Shown piece after piece: positions 17,235 to 24,764 of a stretch of 64,000 nt of DNA. Positions within the stretch are counted from its first letter, which is position 1, and each line of letters begins with the position of its first letter. The translations under genes were made by a program, and so were the position numbers. The stretch covers positions 2,046,001 to 2,110,000 of the forward strand of contig NC_013853.1 of NCBI RefSeq assembly GCF_000027165.1, given 5' to 3'. The notes under the pieces were generated by a model. The model searched no databases. It saw nothing but the letters and a program-made list of their open reading frames with translations, and had not been told where the DNA came from. Source of the stretch: Streptococcus mitis B6 (lineage in GTDB: Bacteria; Bacillota; Bacilli; Lactobacillales; Streptococcaceae).

Positions 17235-17662
17235 TTTAATAGCCCTCTTTCTTCTAAATCAGCAACTACTAAACGACGTAAGTACATCCAGGTTGAAGTA
17301 GTTGTATGATTGATCCCATTACTTAGATTGTTTTCTTTTATTGCTTGATCTAAGAAATTGAATAGCAACCAGTCAGGAGCTTCACCATGCCTTTCTGTAC
17401 AGTCGTCGTCATATTTTTTTAATTCCCCAAGCAGGTTCTCAACATTCCTATTAAAAAACTCCTCATGACTTGCCTCTTGCTTTTTATAAGTTTCCGATAG
17501 TTTATAAAATTGAATCCATAACTGACTAATTGCTGATCTACAATCTTCAGCAATCTCGGTTGCTCCGTGGTGTTTCTTTGATAAATGCCACTCTGATAAA
17601 ATATCTAGCTTTTCTTCTACAAGTCCTAACTCTGTTTCAAAATCTTTAAAGTATGTATCCAT
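17231..17662 (-). CDS. Hypothetical island protein
   Basis: 143 residues, largely helical, with a possible coiled coil near residues 10-30 and a Trp-rich C-terminal part (APDWLLFNFLD, TTTSTWMYLRRLVV). No family recognised. First gene of the tight leftward cluster; upstream lies a 430-bp non-coding stretch with hairpin repeats and a candidate small RNA. Confidence 0.6.
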   Translation of the reverse strand: MDTYFKDFETELGLVEEKLDILSEWHLSKKHHGATEIAEDCRSAISQLWIQFYKLSETYKKQEASHEEFFNRNVENLLGELKKYDDDCTERHGEAPDWLLFNFLDQAIKENNLSNGINHTTTSTWMYLRRLVVADLEERGLLK

Positions 17663-17730
17663 ATTTTTTTACCTCTGTTTCTATGTTGTGTAATTGCCCT
17701 AAGGGCTTTTTAATGCCTTTTACTATCCAG

Positions 17731-17916
17731 GATATCCTCACACTCTCCTCGACCAAAATTTGAGTGTGGGGATTTTTAATGGTTGTTTCTTATACAGTTT
17801 TTCTTGCCTACAGCCTCATGCTCTCGGTCGCCAAATTTCTGAGCGCGGGCTTTTTGAGTTGTTTCTTATAGACGATATCCTCACGCTCAGACTCGCCAAA
17901 TTGAAAGCGTGAGAAA
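17731..17916. repeat. Three related hairpins with covarying stems
   Basis: Three units share a conserved inner sequence like CTCGCCAAATTT between stems of differing sequence: CACACTC/GAGTGTG (17740-17768), CATGCTC/GAGCGCG (17817-17847, imperfect) and CACGCT/AGCGTG (17882-17911). The first two are followed by GGTTGTTTCTTATA or GTTGTTTCTTATA. Stem bases change together while the inner sequence is kept, which suggests RNA or DNA structure. A weaker fourth copy may start at 17937. There is no gene in this stretch. Confidence 0.65.
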
Positions 17917-17947
17917 GTACCAGTTTAAAGAGTTGGCGCTCTCCGTA

Positions 17948-18092
17948 TGGTCAAATTGCCCTAAATATGCTATAATCTAGGTATAAATCTTTACTAAAAC
18001 CTCTTTGATAATAGCTTGCCTGCTTTGTTAAATTCGTTTTAGTGTTAGTGTGAAAGGCTCTGCGGTGTGGTTATTGCTAAGCCTTTTTTGTT
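17948..18092 (+). ncRNA. Candidate small RNA with own promoter and terminator
   Basis: Plus strand: -35-like TGGTCA (17948), 17 bp, then an extended -10 TGCTATAAT (TATAAT at 17971). About 105 nt later AAAGGCT (18053) pairs with AGCCTTT (18080), followed by TTTTTTG. There is no credible ORF between. The segment 17996-18024 is almost identical (two differences in 29) to 21221-21249 just upstream of the integrase gene. A degenerate integrase leader is the alternative explanation. Confidence 0.5.
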
Positions 18093-18096
18093 GCAA

Positions 18097-18723
18097 TCAC
18101 GCGCTTCTTTGGCGTGTTTTTTTATTTCTGAATGCCATAGCCTTGATTTCCTGATAACTCATATTCAAGCCAATCATAGCTATTACCATGTCCTCAAATG
18201 CCTGGTACTGCTCCAGCTCGTCACTGGTCAAGCTATCGATGCCATTATAGCCCCCACGTTCTTCCCTTAACTGCTTAGCGTTCCTGTCGGTTACTGCCTT
18301 CAGTAGCAGGTTGTTCATGGTGCTATGCGCGTGCTTGGGTTTTGCCTCCCAGTTCTCAATACTGTCATGCAAGGTTTTTCTTTTTGGCTTTTCTAGCGCC
18401 CTCTGCATACGGAACTTAGAAAGTTCATCACGCATTTCAAAGAATGCTTTGACTAGGTTGGTTTTGAAGTTGGCCACTTGCTCGGTGTTCTTTAAGAATG
18501 TAACTAACAAGGTCGCTTGTTGCTCATTCAAAATATAGTCCTTGGTATTCTGGCCACTCTCCATAGCTTGGATTTTAAATCCAACCTTTCCGAACTGTTC
18601 AAACCTTGCTTGATGTCTGCGGATCGTCTTGGTTATTGTGTGATGTTGCAATCCCGTGCATTCTGCCACAATACTGCTCAGTGTATACGGCTCTTTCTTA
18701 CCGTCCATGTAGACTAATTCCAT
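18097..18723 (-). CDS. Rha-family phage regulatory protein
   Basis: 208 residues with the N-terminal Rha region (SSIVAECTGLQHHTITKTIRRH, KDYILNEQQATLLVTFLKNTE, NFKTNLVKAFFEMRDEL), a DNA-binding or antirepressor-type domain of temperate phages. The C-terminal half (KTLHDSIENWEAKPKHAH, QYQAFEDMVIAMIG) is a separate helical domain. Start has AAGGAGCGAACCA upstream. It is the second gene after the Cro-like gene and probably modulates the switch or host regulation on helper infection. Confidence 0.8.
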   Translation of the reverse strand: MELVYMDGKKEPYTLSSIVAECTGLQHHTITKTIRRHQARFEQFGKVGFKIQAMESGQNTKDYILNEQQATLLVTFLKNTEQVANFKTNLVKAFFEMRDELSKFRMQRALEKPKRKTLHDSIENWEAKPKHAHSTMNNLLLKAVTDRNAKQLREERGGYNGIDSLTSDELEQYQAFEDMVIAMIGLNMSYQEIKAMAFRNKKTRQRSA

Positions 18724-18737
18724 TGGTTCGCTCCTTT

Positions 18738-18938
18738 CTAGCTATAAAATAGTTCATCTATGGTTATATCTGATCTGATTTCTGCAACCATTGACTTAAT
18801 CGCTAGACGTTCTTTGTCATTGAATGGCGTTTTACCTAATTCTTTGTTGTTGTACGACTGCAAAGAAATTTTTAGCTTATCCGCCATTTGTTGCTGAGTT
18901 AGTCCAAGCATAACTCGATAGCCTCGTAGTTTGCTCAT
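18738..18938 (-). CDS. Cro-like HTH repressor
   Basis: 66 residues with one XRE-type helix-turn-helix (YRVMLGLTQQQMADKLKISLQ). ATG at 18938 was chosen because AAAGGGGG precedes it by 6 nt; the reading to 18971 has no ribosome site. It is divergent from the CI-like repressor and reads from a promoter at 19033-19061 into the leftward operon, the Cro position of a lysogeny-type switch. Confidence 0.8.
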   Translation of the reverse strand: MSKLRGYRVMLGLTQQQMADKLKISLQSYNNKELGKTPFNDKERLAIKSMVAEIRSDITIDELFYS

Positions 18939-18968
18939 AGGTTTCCCCCTTTCTAAAAAATCCCCCTC

Positions 18969-18985
18969 CATGAATAGATTGAAAG
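18969..18985 (+). repeat. Duplicate of the repressor start region
   Basis: CATGAATAGATTGAAAG is repeated exactly at 19143-19159, where it is the start of the CI-like repressor gene (MNRLKE). The left copy reads ATG AAT AGA TTG AAA GTG TGA and stops, so it looks like a leftover of a repressor start after recombination in the switch region. Confidence 0.7.
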
Positions 18986-19010
18986 TGTGAAAGGTTGGAG
19001 GGTTTCACAC
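18985..19010. promoter_or_regulatory. Inverted-repeat operator in the switch region
   Basis: GTGTGAAA (18985-18992) and TTTCACAC (19003-19010) form a perfect 8-bp inverted repeat with a 10-bp spacer, in the Cro leader. A related half-site pair, TGTGAAAGGTGTGA, lies at about 19124-19137 just before the repressor start. Probable repressor/Cro binding sites. Confidence 0.6.
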
Positions 19011-19027
19011 ATTTTTTCTGTGCTTTA

Positions 19028-19061
19028 ATTGTATGATACACAATATTTTTTCTGTTATCAA
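19028..19061 (-). promoter_or_regulatory. Early promoter (Cro direction) with overlapping operator
   Basis: Minus strand: -35 TTGATA (19056-19061), 17 bp, -10 TATCAT (19033-19038). The -10 lies inside the palindrome ATTGTGTATCATACAAT (19028-19044), a likely repressor operator that would block this promoter when bound. Confidence 0.7.
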
Positions 19062-19143
19062 CTGTTTTTTTAATTTTTGCACAAAAAAAATGTACTTTTT
19101 CTAAGATATAGTATATAATCATCTGTGAAAGGTGTGATAAAAC

Positions 19144-19569
19144 ATGAATAGATTGAAAGAATTGAGACAAGAAAAAAAGCTATCTCAAAAAGAGTTAGCT
19201 GAAAATATTGGGGTTCATTATCGGACTCTTCAAAATTGGGAAAACGGAGAAAGCCAAATTAAACCAGAAAAGGCCCAGCAACTAGCTGACTTCTTCGGGG
19301 TAAGCGTTGGGTATCTGTTGGGGTATGAAGAAGCAAAAACTCTTGAAAACATTTTAAAAGATGCAGAAGAATACTTAGAAATGACTGAAGATGACCTTTT
19401 ATCAGATAATTATAGTTCAAGAATAAAGATAGCCTTAAGCGAAATGTCTGATATTCCTGTACTAAAAAACGAAATCATATATAATTTAGACTTTTTGTCA
19501 TACGATAATTTAAAAGCTATTTGTCAAATTGTCAATGAATTACCTAAAAAGGAAAAATACGACCTATAG
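19144..19569 (+). CDS. CI-like XRE repressor (master regulator of the island)
   Basis: 141 residues. XRE helix-turn-helix at residues 5-55 (LRQEKKLSQKELAENIGVHY to YLLGYEEA). The rest is an acidic helical domain, without the Ser-Lys protease residues of LexA-like CI proteins. Induction by a helper-phage antirepressor, as in staphylococcal Stl, is therefore more plausible than RecA-driven cleavage (inference). Divergent from the Cro-like gene; -10 TATAAT is present at about 19113. Confidence 0.85.
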   Translation: MNRLKELRQEKKLSQKELAENIGVHYRTLQNWENGESQIKPEKAQQLADFFGVSVGYLLGYEEAKTLENILKDAEEYLEMTEDDLLSDNYSSRIKIALSEMSDIPVLKNEIIYNLDFLSYDNLKAICQIVNELPKKEKYDL

Positions 19570-19574
19570 CATAC

Positions 19575-19612
19575 CCACGCGCCACAATGTTAAACAATCC
19601 TGAAGCGCGTGG
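19575..19612. repeat. Inverted repeat after the repressor gene
   Basis: CCACGCG (19575-19581) and CGCGTGG (19606-19612) pair over a 24-nt loop just after the repressor stop. No T-run follows. The right arm contains AAGCGCGTG, a 9-mer that recurs in this island. Confidence 0.5.
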
Positions 19613-19690
19613 AATTTACTTAGAAAATAAAAAATAGTTGATTTAACAACGTTTTTAGCCTACTTGGAATTTACTTGGAAAATAAAAATT
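19610..19690. repeat. Direct repeats before the cargo gene
   Basis: TGGAATTTACTT-AGAAAATAAAAA at 19610-19633 recurs at 19665-19688 with one difference (G for A). The second copy ends at the ATG of the AlbA_2 gene. This is likely a recombination scar from cargo acquisition. Confidence 0.6.
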
Positions 19691-21157
19691 ATGGAAAATA
19701 GAGATTCAGAAAAATTATTAAAGTTATTAACTAAAAATGAAGATGAAATTATTGAATATAAAGTAAATAATAATGATCATGAACGTATAGGTAAATATAT
19801 ATCAGCTTTGGCCAATTCATCAGCAATTTTAAATCGACAATTTTCGTACCTAATTTGGGGGATTGACGACGATTCAAAAGAGATTTTTGGCACGAAGTTC
19901 TACCCAAAAACTGAAAAACATGGTGGAGAACCATTTATTACTTGGCTAGAAAGAATGCTCGACCCTCGTATTACAATTCGGTTTGAAGAATATGATATTG
20001 ATCAAAATCATGTTGTCGTTCTAGTTATCCATATGAATGCTGGTAGACCTGTTGCTTTTAAAGGGGATCGATATATCAGAAGCGGTTCATCTTTGAAAAA
20101 TTTAAAGGATTATCCTGAAAAAGAAAGAGAGTTATGGAAATCCTTTGAGGCACGATCATTTGAAAAAGAATATGCAAAAACTGCATGTACATTTGATGAA
20201 ATCAAAGAATTACTTGATGTTAATTCTTATTTGAAAATGTTAGGCCATTTTGTCGGTTCAACTGACGAAGAAATTATTACCCATATGATAAACGATGGTA
20301 TTGTAGAACCTTCTGGGAAAAGTTTTAATTTGACCAATATGGGGGCATTTACTTTCGCAAAAAATCTTAAAAACTTTGAAAATCTATCATCGCATGCTTT
20401 AAGAGTAATCAGATATGATGGTAATAATAAACTCAGTGCAGTAGCCGATAATACAGCTAGTAAAGGAGTTGCTGTTGGTTTTGATGGTTTGCTAAAATTT
20501 ATCAATAGTCATTTACCTAGAAAACCTGAGACATTAAAAGAAAACGGACAAATAACCTCTGATACGGATTATCCCCCTCTTGTTATACGTGAGATTGTTG
20601 CAAATCAAATAGTGCATCAGGATTTTTCTGTAAAAGGGAGCTCACCAATAATTGAAATCTTTGATAATAGAGTAGTATTTACCAATCCTGGTTCCCCTCT
20701 TAATCGTCCAGAACGATTGCTTGACATGCCTCCATACTCTCGAAATGAAGATTTAGCTAATCTATTTCGAAAGATGCATCTAGTAGAATCGCGTGGTAGC
20801 GGTATAGACAAGATTATACTGACCCTTGAATTAAATCACTTACCTGCTCCCGATATCACTGCAAAAGATAATTATACTGTCGTTACTTTACATCAACGAC
20901 GAACAATCCAAGAAATGGGTAACAGAGAAAAAATAAATGCTATTTATTATCATTCCGCCATACTTTACATCGAAGATGATTATATGACAAATAGCACACT
21001 TAGAGAAAGATTTGGATTGACAAATAAACAATCATCCGTTGCCTCTAAACTCATTTCTCTTGCATTAGAAAATAATAAAATAAAAATCTATGATGAAAAT
21101 GCTGGTAAAAAGAATATGCAATATATCCCTTACTGGGGCATTGGTTACAATGAATAA
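19691..21157 (+). CDS. Schlafen AlbA_2 / GHKL-type ATPase protein, candidate defence cargo
   Basis: 488 residues from the ATG at 19691; an in-frame TTG at 19664 is a weaker start. N-terminal AlbA_2 (Schlafen-type) domain: EIIEYKVNNND, ISALANSSA, LIWGIDDDSKEIFG, with GDRYIRSGSSLKNL near residue 130. The middle (VIREIVANQIVHQDFS, IEIFDNRVVFTNPGS, LVESRGSGIDKI) is the RecG-like/HATPase_c_4 region, followed by a C-terminal winged helix. The gene is visibly more AT-rich than its neighbours, lies between repressor and integrase and is flanked on the left by direct repeats. Members of this architecture occur as regulators or in antiphage loci; the role here is inferred. Confidence 0.75.
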   Translation: MENRDSEKLLKLLTKNEDEIIEYKVNNNDHERIGKYISALANSSAILNRQFSYLIWGIDDDSKEIFGTKFYPKTEKHGGEPFITWLERMLDPRITIRFEEYDIDQNHVVVLVIHMNAGRPVAFKGDRYIRSGSSLKNLKDYPEKERELWKSFEARSFEKEYAKTACTFDEIKELLDVNSYLKMLGHFVGSTDEEIITHMINDGIVEPSGKSFNLTNMGAFTFAKNLKNFENLSSHALRVIRYDGNNKLSAVADNTASKGVAVGFDGLLKFINSHLPRKPETLKENGQITSDTDYPPLVIREIVANQIVHQDFSVKGSSPIIEIFDNRVVFTNPGSPLNRPERLLDMPPYSRNEDLANLFRKMHLVESRGSGIDKIILTLELNHLPAPDITAKDNYTVVTLHQRRTIQEMGNREKINAIYYHSAILYIEDDYMTNSTLRERFGLTNKQSSVASKLISLALENNKIKIYDENAGKKNMQYIPYWGIGYNE

Positions 21158-21220
21158 TCTTAGCCAAGCTCCCGAAAACCAATTAAAATAGGTGAAATCT
21201 GTGAAGCCCTAGCATGATAT

Positions 21221-21249
21221 AAAACCTTTTTGATAATGGCTTGCCTGCT
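21221..21249 (+). repeat. 29-bp segment shared with the candidate small RNA
   Basis: AAAACCTTTTTGATAATGGC plus TTGCCTGCT, nearly identical to 17996-18024. It overlaps a TGATATAAA -10-like sequence (TATAAA at 21218) 25-50 bp upstream of the integrase ATG, so it may be an operator controlling int or a leader element. Confidence 0.6.
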
Positions 21250-21274
21250 GATGTATTTTAGAAAGGTTTAAATC

Positions 21275-22441
21275 ATGAAAATAACTGAAGTTATAAAAAA
21301 AGACGGTAGTAAAGTCTATCGTGCTAATGTATATCTAGGAGTTGACCAGGTAACAGGAAAGAAAGTAAAAACCAAAGTAACAGGTCGGACACAAAAGGAA
21401 GTTAAGCAGAAAGCCAATCAAGAAAAAATAGCTTTTCAAAAAGCAGGATCTACCAGACAAAAGGCTATTACCATAAGAAACTATCAAGAATTGGCAACTC
21501 TCTGGTGGGAAAGCTATAAGAATACAGTTAAGCCAAACACTCAAGGAAACGTTAGAGCGCTAATAGATAATCACATATTGCCTACTTTCGGGGAGTATAA
21601 GCTCGATAAGCTCACTACTCCACTTATTCAGTCAATTATCAATAAACTTGCTGATAAGGCTAATAGAGGGGAAGAGGGCGCTTTTCTACACTATGATATG
21701 ATACACGCTTTAAACAAACGTATCTTACAGTATGGCGTAACCATGCAAGCAATACCGTCCAATCCTGCGCGTGATGTGGTTTTACCTCGTAACACTCAGA
21801 AAGCAAAGCGACAAAAGCTAAAGCACTTTGATAATCAAGAGTTAAAAAAGTTTCTTGTTTATCTTGATAATTTAGATAGTTGTAAATATCGTTATTACTA
21901 TGATGTAACGCTCTATAAGTTCCTACTGGCAACTGGTTGCCGTATCAATGAGGCTCTAGCCCTTTCTTGGTCTGATATAGATTTAGATAATGCTATCGTG
22001 CATGTCACCAAGACACTAAATCAGTATTTAGAAATCAATAGCCCAAAATCTAAGTCTAGTTATCGGGATATAGATATAGATCAAGAGACTGTTAGCATGC
22101 TGAAGCAGTACAAACTACGCCAAACTAAAGAGGCTTGGAAGATAGGGCAACGTGAAAGTGTAGTATTTTCTGACTTCATTCATGAATATACTAGCATTGT
22201 AAAACTTAAAAAAAGATTACTAACACATTTTAAACGCGCTGATGTTCCGAATATAGGTTTTCATGGTTTCCGTCATACTCACGCTAGTTTACTGCTTAAC
22301 TCTGGAATACCTTACAAGGAACTCCAGCACCGTCTAGGTCACTCTCAAATCAGCATGACCATGGACACATATAGCCACCTCTCAAAAGAGAACGCAAAAA
22401 AAGCAGTATCATTCTACGAAACTGCACTAAAAGCACTATAG
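21275..22441 (+). CDS. int: Tyrosine recombinase (integrase) of the island
   Basis: 388 residues. N-terminal arm-binding domain (KKDGSKVYRANVYLGVDQ), SAM-like core-binding domain at about 60-165, and catalytic domain with the conserved residues: Arg in TGCRINEALAL, His-x-x-Arg in HGFRHTHAS, His in LGHSQIS and the nucleophile Tyr in MDTYSHL near the C-terminus. Tn916/phage type. AAAGG lies upstream of the ATG. It integrates and excises the island; the 17-bp end repeat starts six bases after its stop. Confidence 0.95.
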   Translation: MKITEVIKKDGSKVYRANVYLGVDQVTGKKVKTKVTGRTQKEVKQKANQEKIAFQKAGSTRQKAITIRNYQELATLWWESYKNTVKPNTQGNVRALIDNHILPTFGEYKLDKLTTPLIQSIINKLADKANRGEEGAFLHYDMIHALNKRILQYGVTMQAIPSNPARDVVLPRNTQKAKRQKLKHFDNQELKKFLVYLDNLDSCKYRYYYDVTLYKFLLATGCRINEALALSWSDIDLDNAIVHVTKTLNQYLEINSPKSKSSYRDIDIDQETVSMLKQYKLRQTKEAWKIGQRESVVFSDFIHEYTSIVKLKKRLLTHFKRADVPNIGFHGFRHTHASLLLNSGIPYKELQHRLGHSQISMTMDTYSHLSKENAKKAVSFYETALKAL

Positions 22442-22446
22442 GGGGA

Positions 22447-22463
22447 GCAAAAAGGGGAGCAAA
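22447..22463. repeat. Right copy of island-end 17-bp repeat
   Basis: GCAAAAAGGGGAGCAAA, identical to 9919-9935. An additional GGGGGAGCAAAA overlaps its left edge (22441-22452), giving a tandem pair. Arm-type integrase site or alternative att core. Confidence 0.55.
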
Positions 22464-22540
22464 TTCAAAAATTAACAATTCAAGACAAAGCAAAAAGCCA
22501 ATAGCAACAAGGTTTTTGTTAGATTTATTTTGAAACAGGT

Positions 22541-22553
22541 TCATTTTTCTACA
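22541..22553. repeat. Candidate attR core
   Basis: TCATTTTTCTACA, identical to 9794-9806. It lies about 80 bp from the GH92 start, the same distance as the left copy is from the GH125 start. Confidence 0.5.
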
Positions 22554-22597
22554 AAATTGCTTTCTTTTGAACCCCATATCTAAAGTCCCTATTTTTC

Positions 22598-22606
22598 TGA
22601 TATAAT
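22598..22606 (+). promoter_or_regulatory. Extended -10 promoter for GH92
   Basis: TGATATAAT, an extended -10 of the TGnTATAAT type, lies 27 bp before the GH92 ATG. No good -35 is seen, as is common with extended -10 promoters. It is outside the predicted island boundary and so is host sequence. Confidence 0.6.
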
Positions 22607-22632
22607 GTAGAAAAACAGCTAAAGGAAAGACT

Positions 22633-24717
22633 ATGAAACCACTACTTGAAACCATCGATACCCGATTTGGAACTGCCAGCAAGCATGCCTTTTCTCGGGG
22701 AAATACCCTTCCATACACAGGCGTGCCTTTTGGGATGAATTACTTTGTCCCCCAGACCAGCGACCAGGAGGGATCTTGGTTTTTCGACCCACATCTGCCT
22801 ATATTTCAAGGGATTCGATTAACCCACCAGCCCAGCCCTTGGATTGGCGACTACTCTTGGCTCCTTCTGACACCTATCACAGGCCAACTAGGTGGAGACA
22901 GCCTCTTTCACCGCCAATCTTCCTATGACATAGATAAGGCCTCTTTCCAACCTCATTATCTGAAAATTTTCTCCCTGCGCTATCAGATTGAAAGCCAGCT
23001 CACACCGACTCGCTACGGTGCTTCTATTCGTTTGGAACAAAAGCAAGGCAAAGCCCTCTCCCTCTATCTTCACGCGGCAGATGAACTGACAATAGAGCAA
23101 GTAGATAAGAGAAATCTTGCCCTGCGACAAGAAGGAAAAACTGAGACCAACAAAAATCCACTGATACTGTTCACTACCCTGCAAATGAATACGGATATTA
23201 TTGCTATCAGCCAAGAAGGCGAAGACTGGCGAATCGACCTGGCAGATAGTCATGCTGAAATTCAGCTAGCGACTTCTTTCATCTCTCCTTCTCAAGCACT
23301 GCTTAATCTACCTCAAGAAGATTTTGATAGCTGTAAATCGAATGCACAAGCGGACTGGGAAAATCTCCTCCATCGTTTTGATGTTATAAAGACAGGAGAG
23401 GCTGACCGGACCTTCTTTGATCACTGTCTCTACAGACTCTTCCTCTTTCCTCAGACTTTTTATGAGGTTGATGAATCAGGACAAGCCATCCACATAGATT
23501 TGGCTACTGGAACTGTCAAGCCTGGTGTCCTCTTCAGCAACAATGGTTTCTGGGATACCTTCCGCACCACCTTCCCCCTCTTTGCTCTTATCATACCAGA
23601 ACACTATCACCGCTTTTTAGAAGGATTTCTCAATAACTACCGCGATACTGGTTTCCTTCCAAAATGGCTGGCTCCAGATGAACGTGGCATGATGCCAGGT
23701 ACCCTGCTAGATGGCATTATCGCAGATAGCGCCTGCAAGGACATGGCCCCCGACCTAGAAGAAGAACTCCTCCAAGCCATGCTTGAAACAGCCTGCAAGT
23801 CCGACCCTCTCGGCATCAATGCTCGTCACGGATTAGCCCAATACCAAGAACTAGGCTACCTCTCTACCGACCACCACGAAAGCGTCAGCCACACCCTAGA
23901 CTATGCCTATAGTGACTTTTGTATCTCTAGCTGTGCTGAAAAACTAGGGAAAATAGAAATCGCTGAAACCTACAAGGCCGCATCACAAAATTACCGCCAT
24001 CTATTTGACGCTGAGACAGGTTACATGCGAGCGCGTGATAGTCAAGGCAACTTCCGGCCTGACTTCTCTCCTTATAGTTGGGGACGCGACTATGCCGAAT
24101 GCTCTGCCATCCAAGCAACTTTAGGCGTCCTACACGACATCCCAGACTTAATCCAGCTTATGGGTGGAAAAGAAGCCTTTAGCAACTATCTTTTGAAGAC
24201 TTGTCAGGAGGCCCCCCTCTTTGAGACGACAGGCTATGGTTACGAGATTCACGAAATGAGCGAGATGGCTACTGCTCCTTTTGGACAAATAGCCATTTCC
24301 AACCAGCCGAGTTTCCACATTCCTTATCTCTTCCATTACAGCAACTACCCTGACTACACTGCCCTTCTCATCAAGACTCTCCGTCAGAAGGCCTTTCACC
24401 CAAGTTGGGAAGCCTATCCTGGCGATGAAGACAATGGCAGTCTCTCAGCCTGGTACATCTGGTCAGCTCTCGGTTTTTATCCGACCTGTCCAGGAAAACC
24501 AAGCTATGACCTCGGAATCCCTCTCTTTGACCACCTCCGAGTTTATCTGGCCAAAGAAGATAAATGGTTGGATATCCATACTAAACAAAACCACAGCCAT
24601 TTTAACTTTGTAAAAGAATGTAGACTAGATAATACCTCTATAACTAGTATTCAACACCAAGACCTCTTAAAAGCTGAGCAACTAACCTTCACCCTCAGCT
24701 GGTTACCAAGTCACTAG
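22633..24717 (+). CDS. GH92 alpha-mannosidase
   Basis: 694 residues without signal peptide, so cytoplasmic. GH92 enzymes are calcium-dependent inverting exo-alpha-mannosidases, often specific for alpha-1,2 linkages. Family blocks seen: GNTLPYTGVPFGMNYF (N-terminal domain), NNGFWDTFRTTFPL, GYGYEIHEMSEMA, and the C-terminal GDEDNGSLSAWYIWSALGFYP with the catalytic-region acids. RBS AAAGGAAAGACT. It is divergent from the GH125 operon; the island separates the two. Homologue of the pneumococcal SP_2145 by content and order. Confidence 0.92.
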   Translation: MKPLLETIDTRFGTASKHAFSRGNTLPYTGVPFGMNYFVPQTSDQEGSWFFDPHLPIFQGIRLTHQPSPWIGDYSWLLLTPITGQLGGDSLFHRQSSYDIDKASFQPHYLKIFSLRYQIESQLTPTRYGASIRLEQKQGKALSLYLHAADELTIEQVDKRNLALRQEGKTETNKNPLILFTTLQMNTDIIAISQEGEDWRIDLADSHAEIQLATSFISPSQALLNLPQEDFDSCKSNAQADWENLLHRFDVIKTGEADRTFFDHCLYRLFLFPQTFYEVDESGQAIHIDLATGTVKPGVLFSNNGFWDTFRTTFPLFALIIPEHYHRFLEGFLNNYRDTGFLPKWLAPDERGMMPGTLLDGIIADSACKDMAPDLEEELLQAMLETACKSDPLGINARHGLAQYQELGYLSTDHHESVSHTLDYAYSDFCISSCAEKLGKIEIAETYKAASQNYRHLFDAETGYMRARDSQGNFRPDFSPYSWGRDYAECSAIQATLGVLHDIPDLIQLMGGKEAFSNYLLKTCQEAPLFETTGYGYEIHEMSEMATAPFGQIAISNQPSFHIPYLFHYSNYPDYTALLIKTLRQKAFHPSWEAYPGDEDNGSLSAWYIWSALGFYPTCPGKPSYDLGIPLFDHLRVYLAKEDKWLDIHTKQNHSHFNFVKECRLDNTSITSIQHQDLLKAEQLTFTLSWLPSH

Positions 24718-24726
24718 CTAGTAGAC

Positions 24727-24764
24727 AAAAGAACCTTTGTATCGTGCAAAGGCTCTTTTATTTT
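24727..24764. terminator. Bidirectional terminator between GH92 and GH29
   Basis: AAAAGAACCTTTG pairs with CAAAGGCTCTTTT around a short loop; the plus strand continues TTTTATTTT and the minus strand gives TTTTGTC. It serves the convergent GH92 and GH29 genes. Confidence 0.8.

Larger units (their letters stand above)
9794..22553. mobile_element. Phage-inducible chromosomal island (satellite prophage)
   Basis: About 12.7 kb element inserted between GH125 and GH92. It contains a tyrosine integrase at the right end, a divergent repressor/Cro switch, a Rha-type protein, a run of small overlapping genes, an AEP-like primase and D5-type helicase with iteron origin, an ArpU-like regulator and one cargo gene. 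Capsid, tail, portal, terminase, holin and lysin genes are all missing, which separates it from a full prophage. The outer 13-bp direct repeat (9794-9806 and 22541-22553) is taken as the provisional boundary. Confidence 0.88.

Noticed and set aside
9794..22553. Complete prophage
   Set aside because: No capsid, portal, terminase, tail, holin or lysin genes; the size and content fit a satellite.
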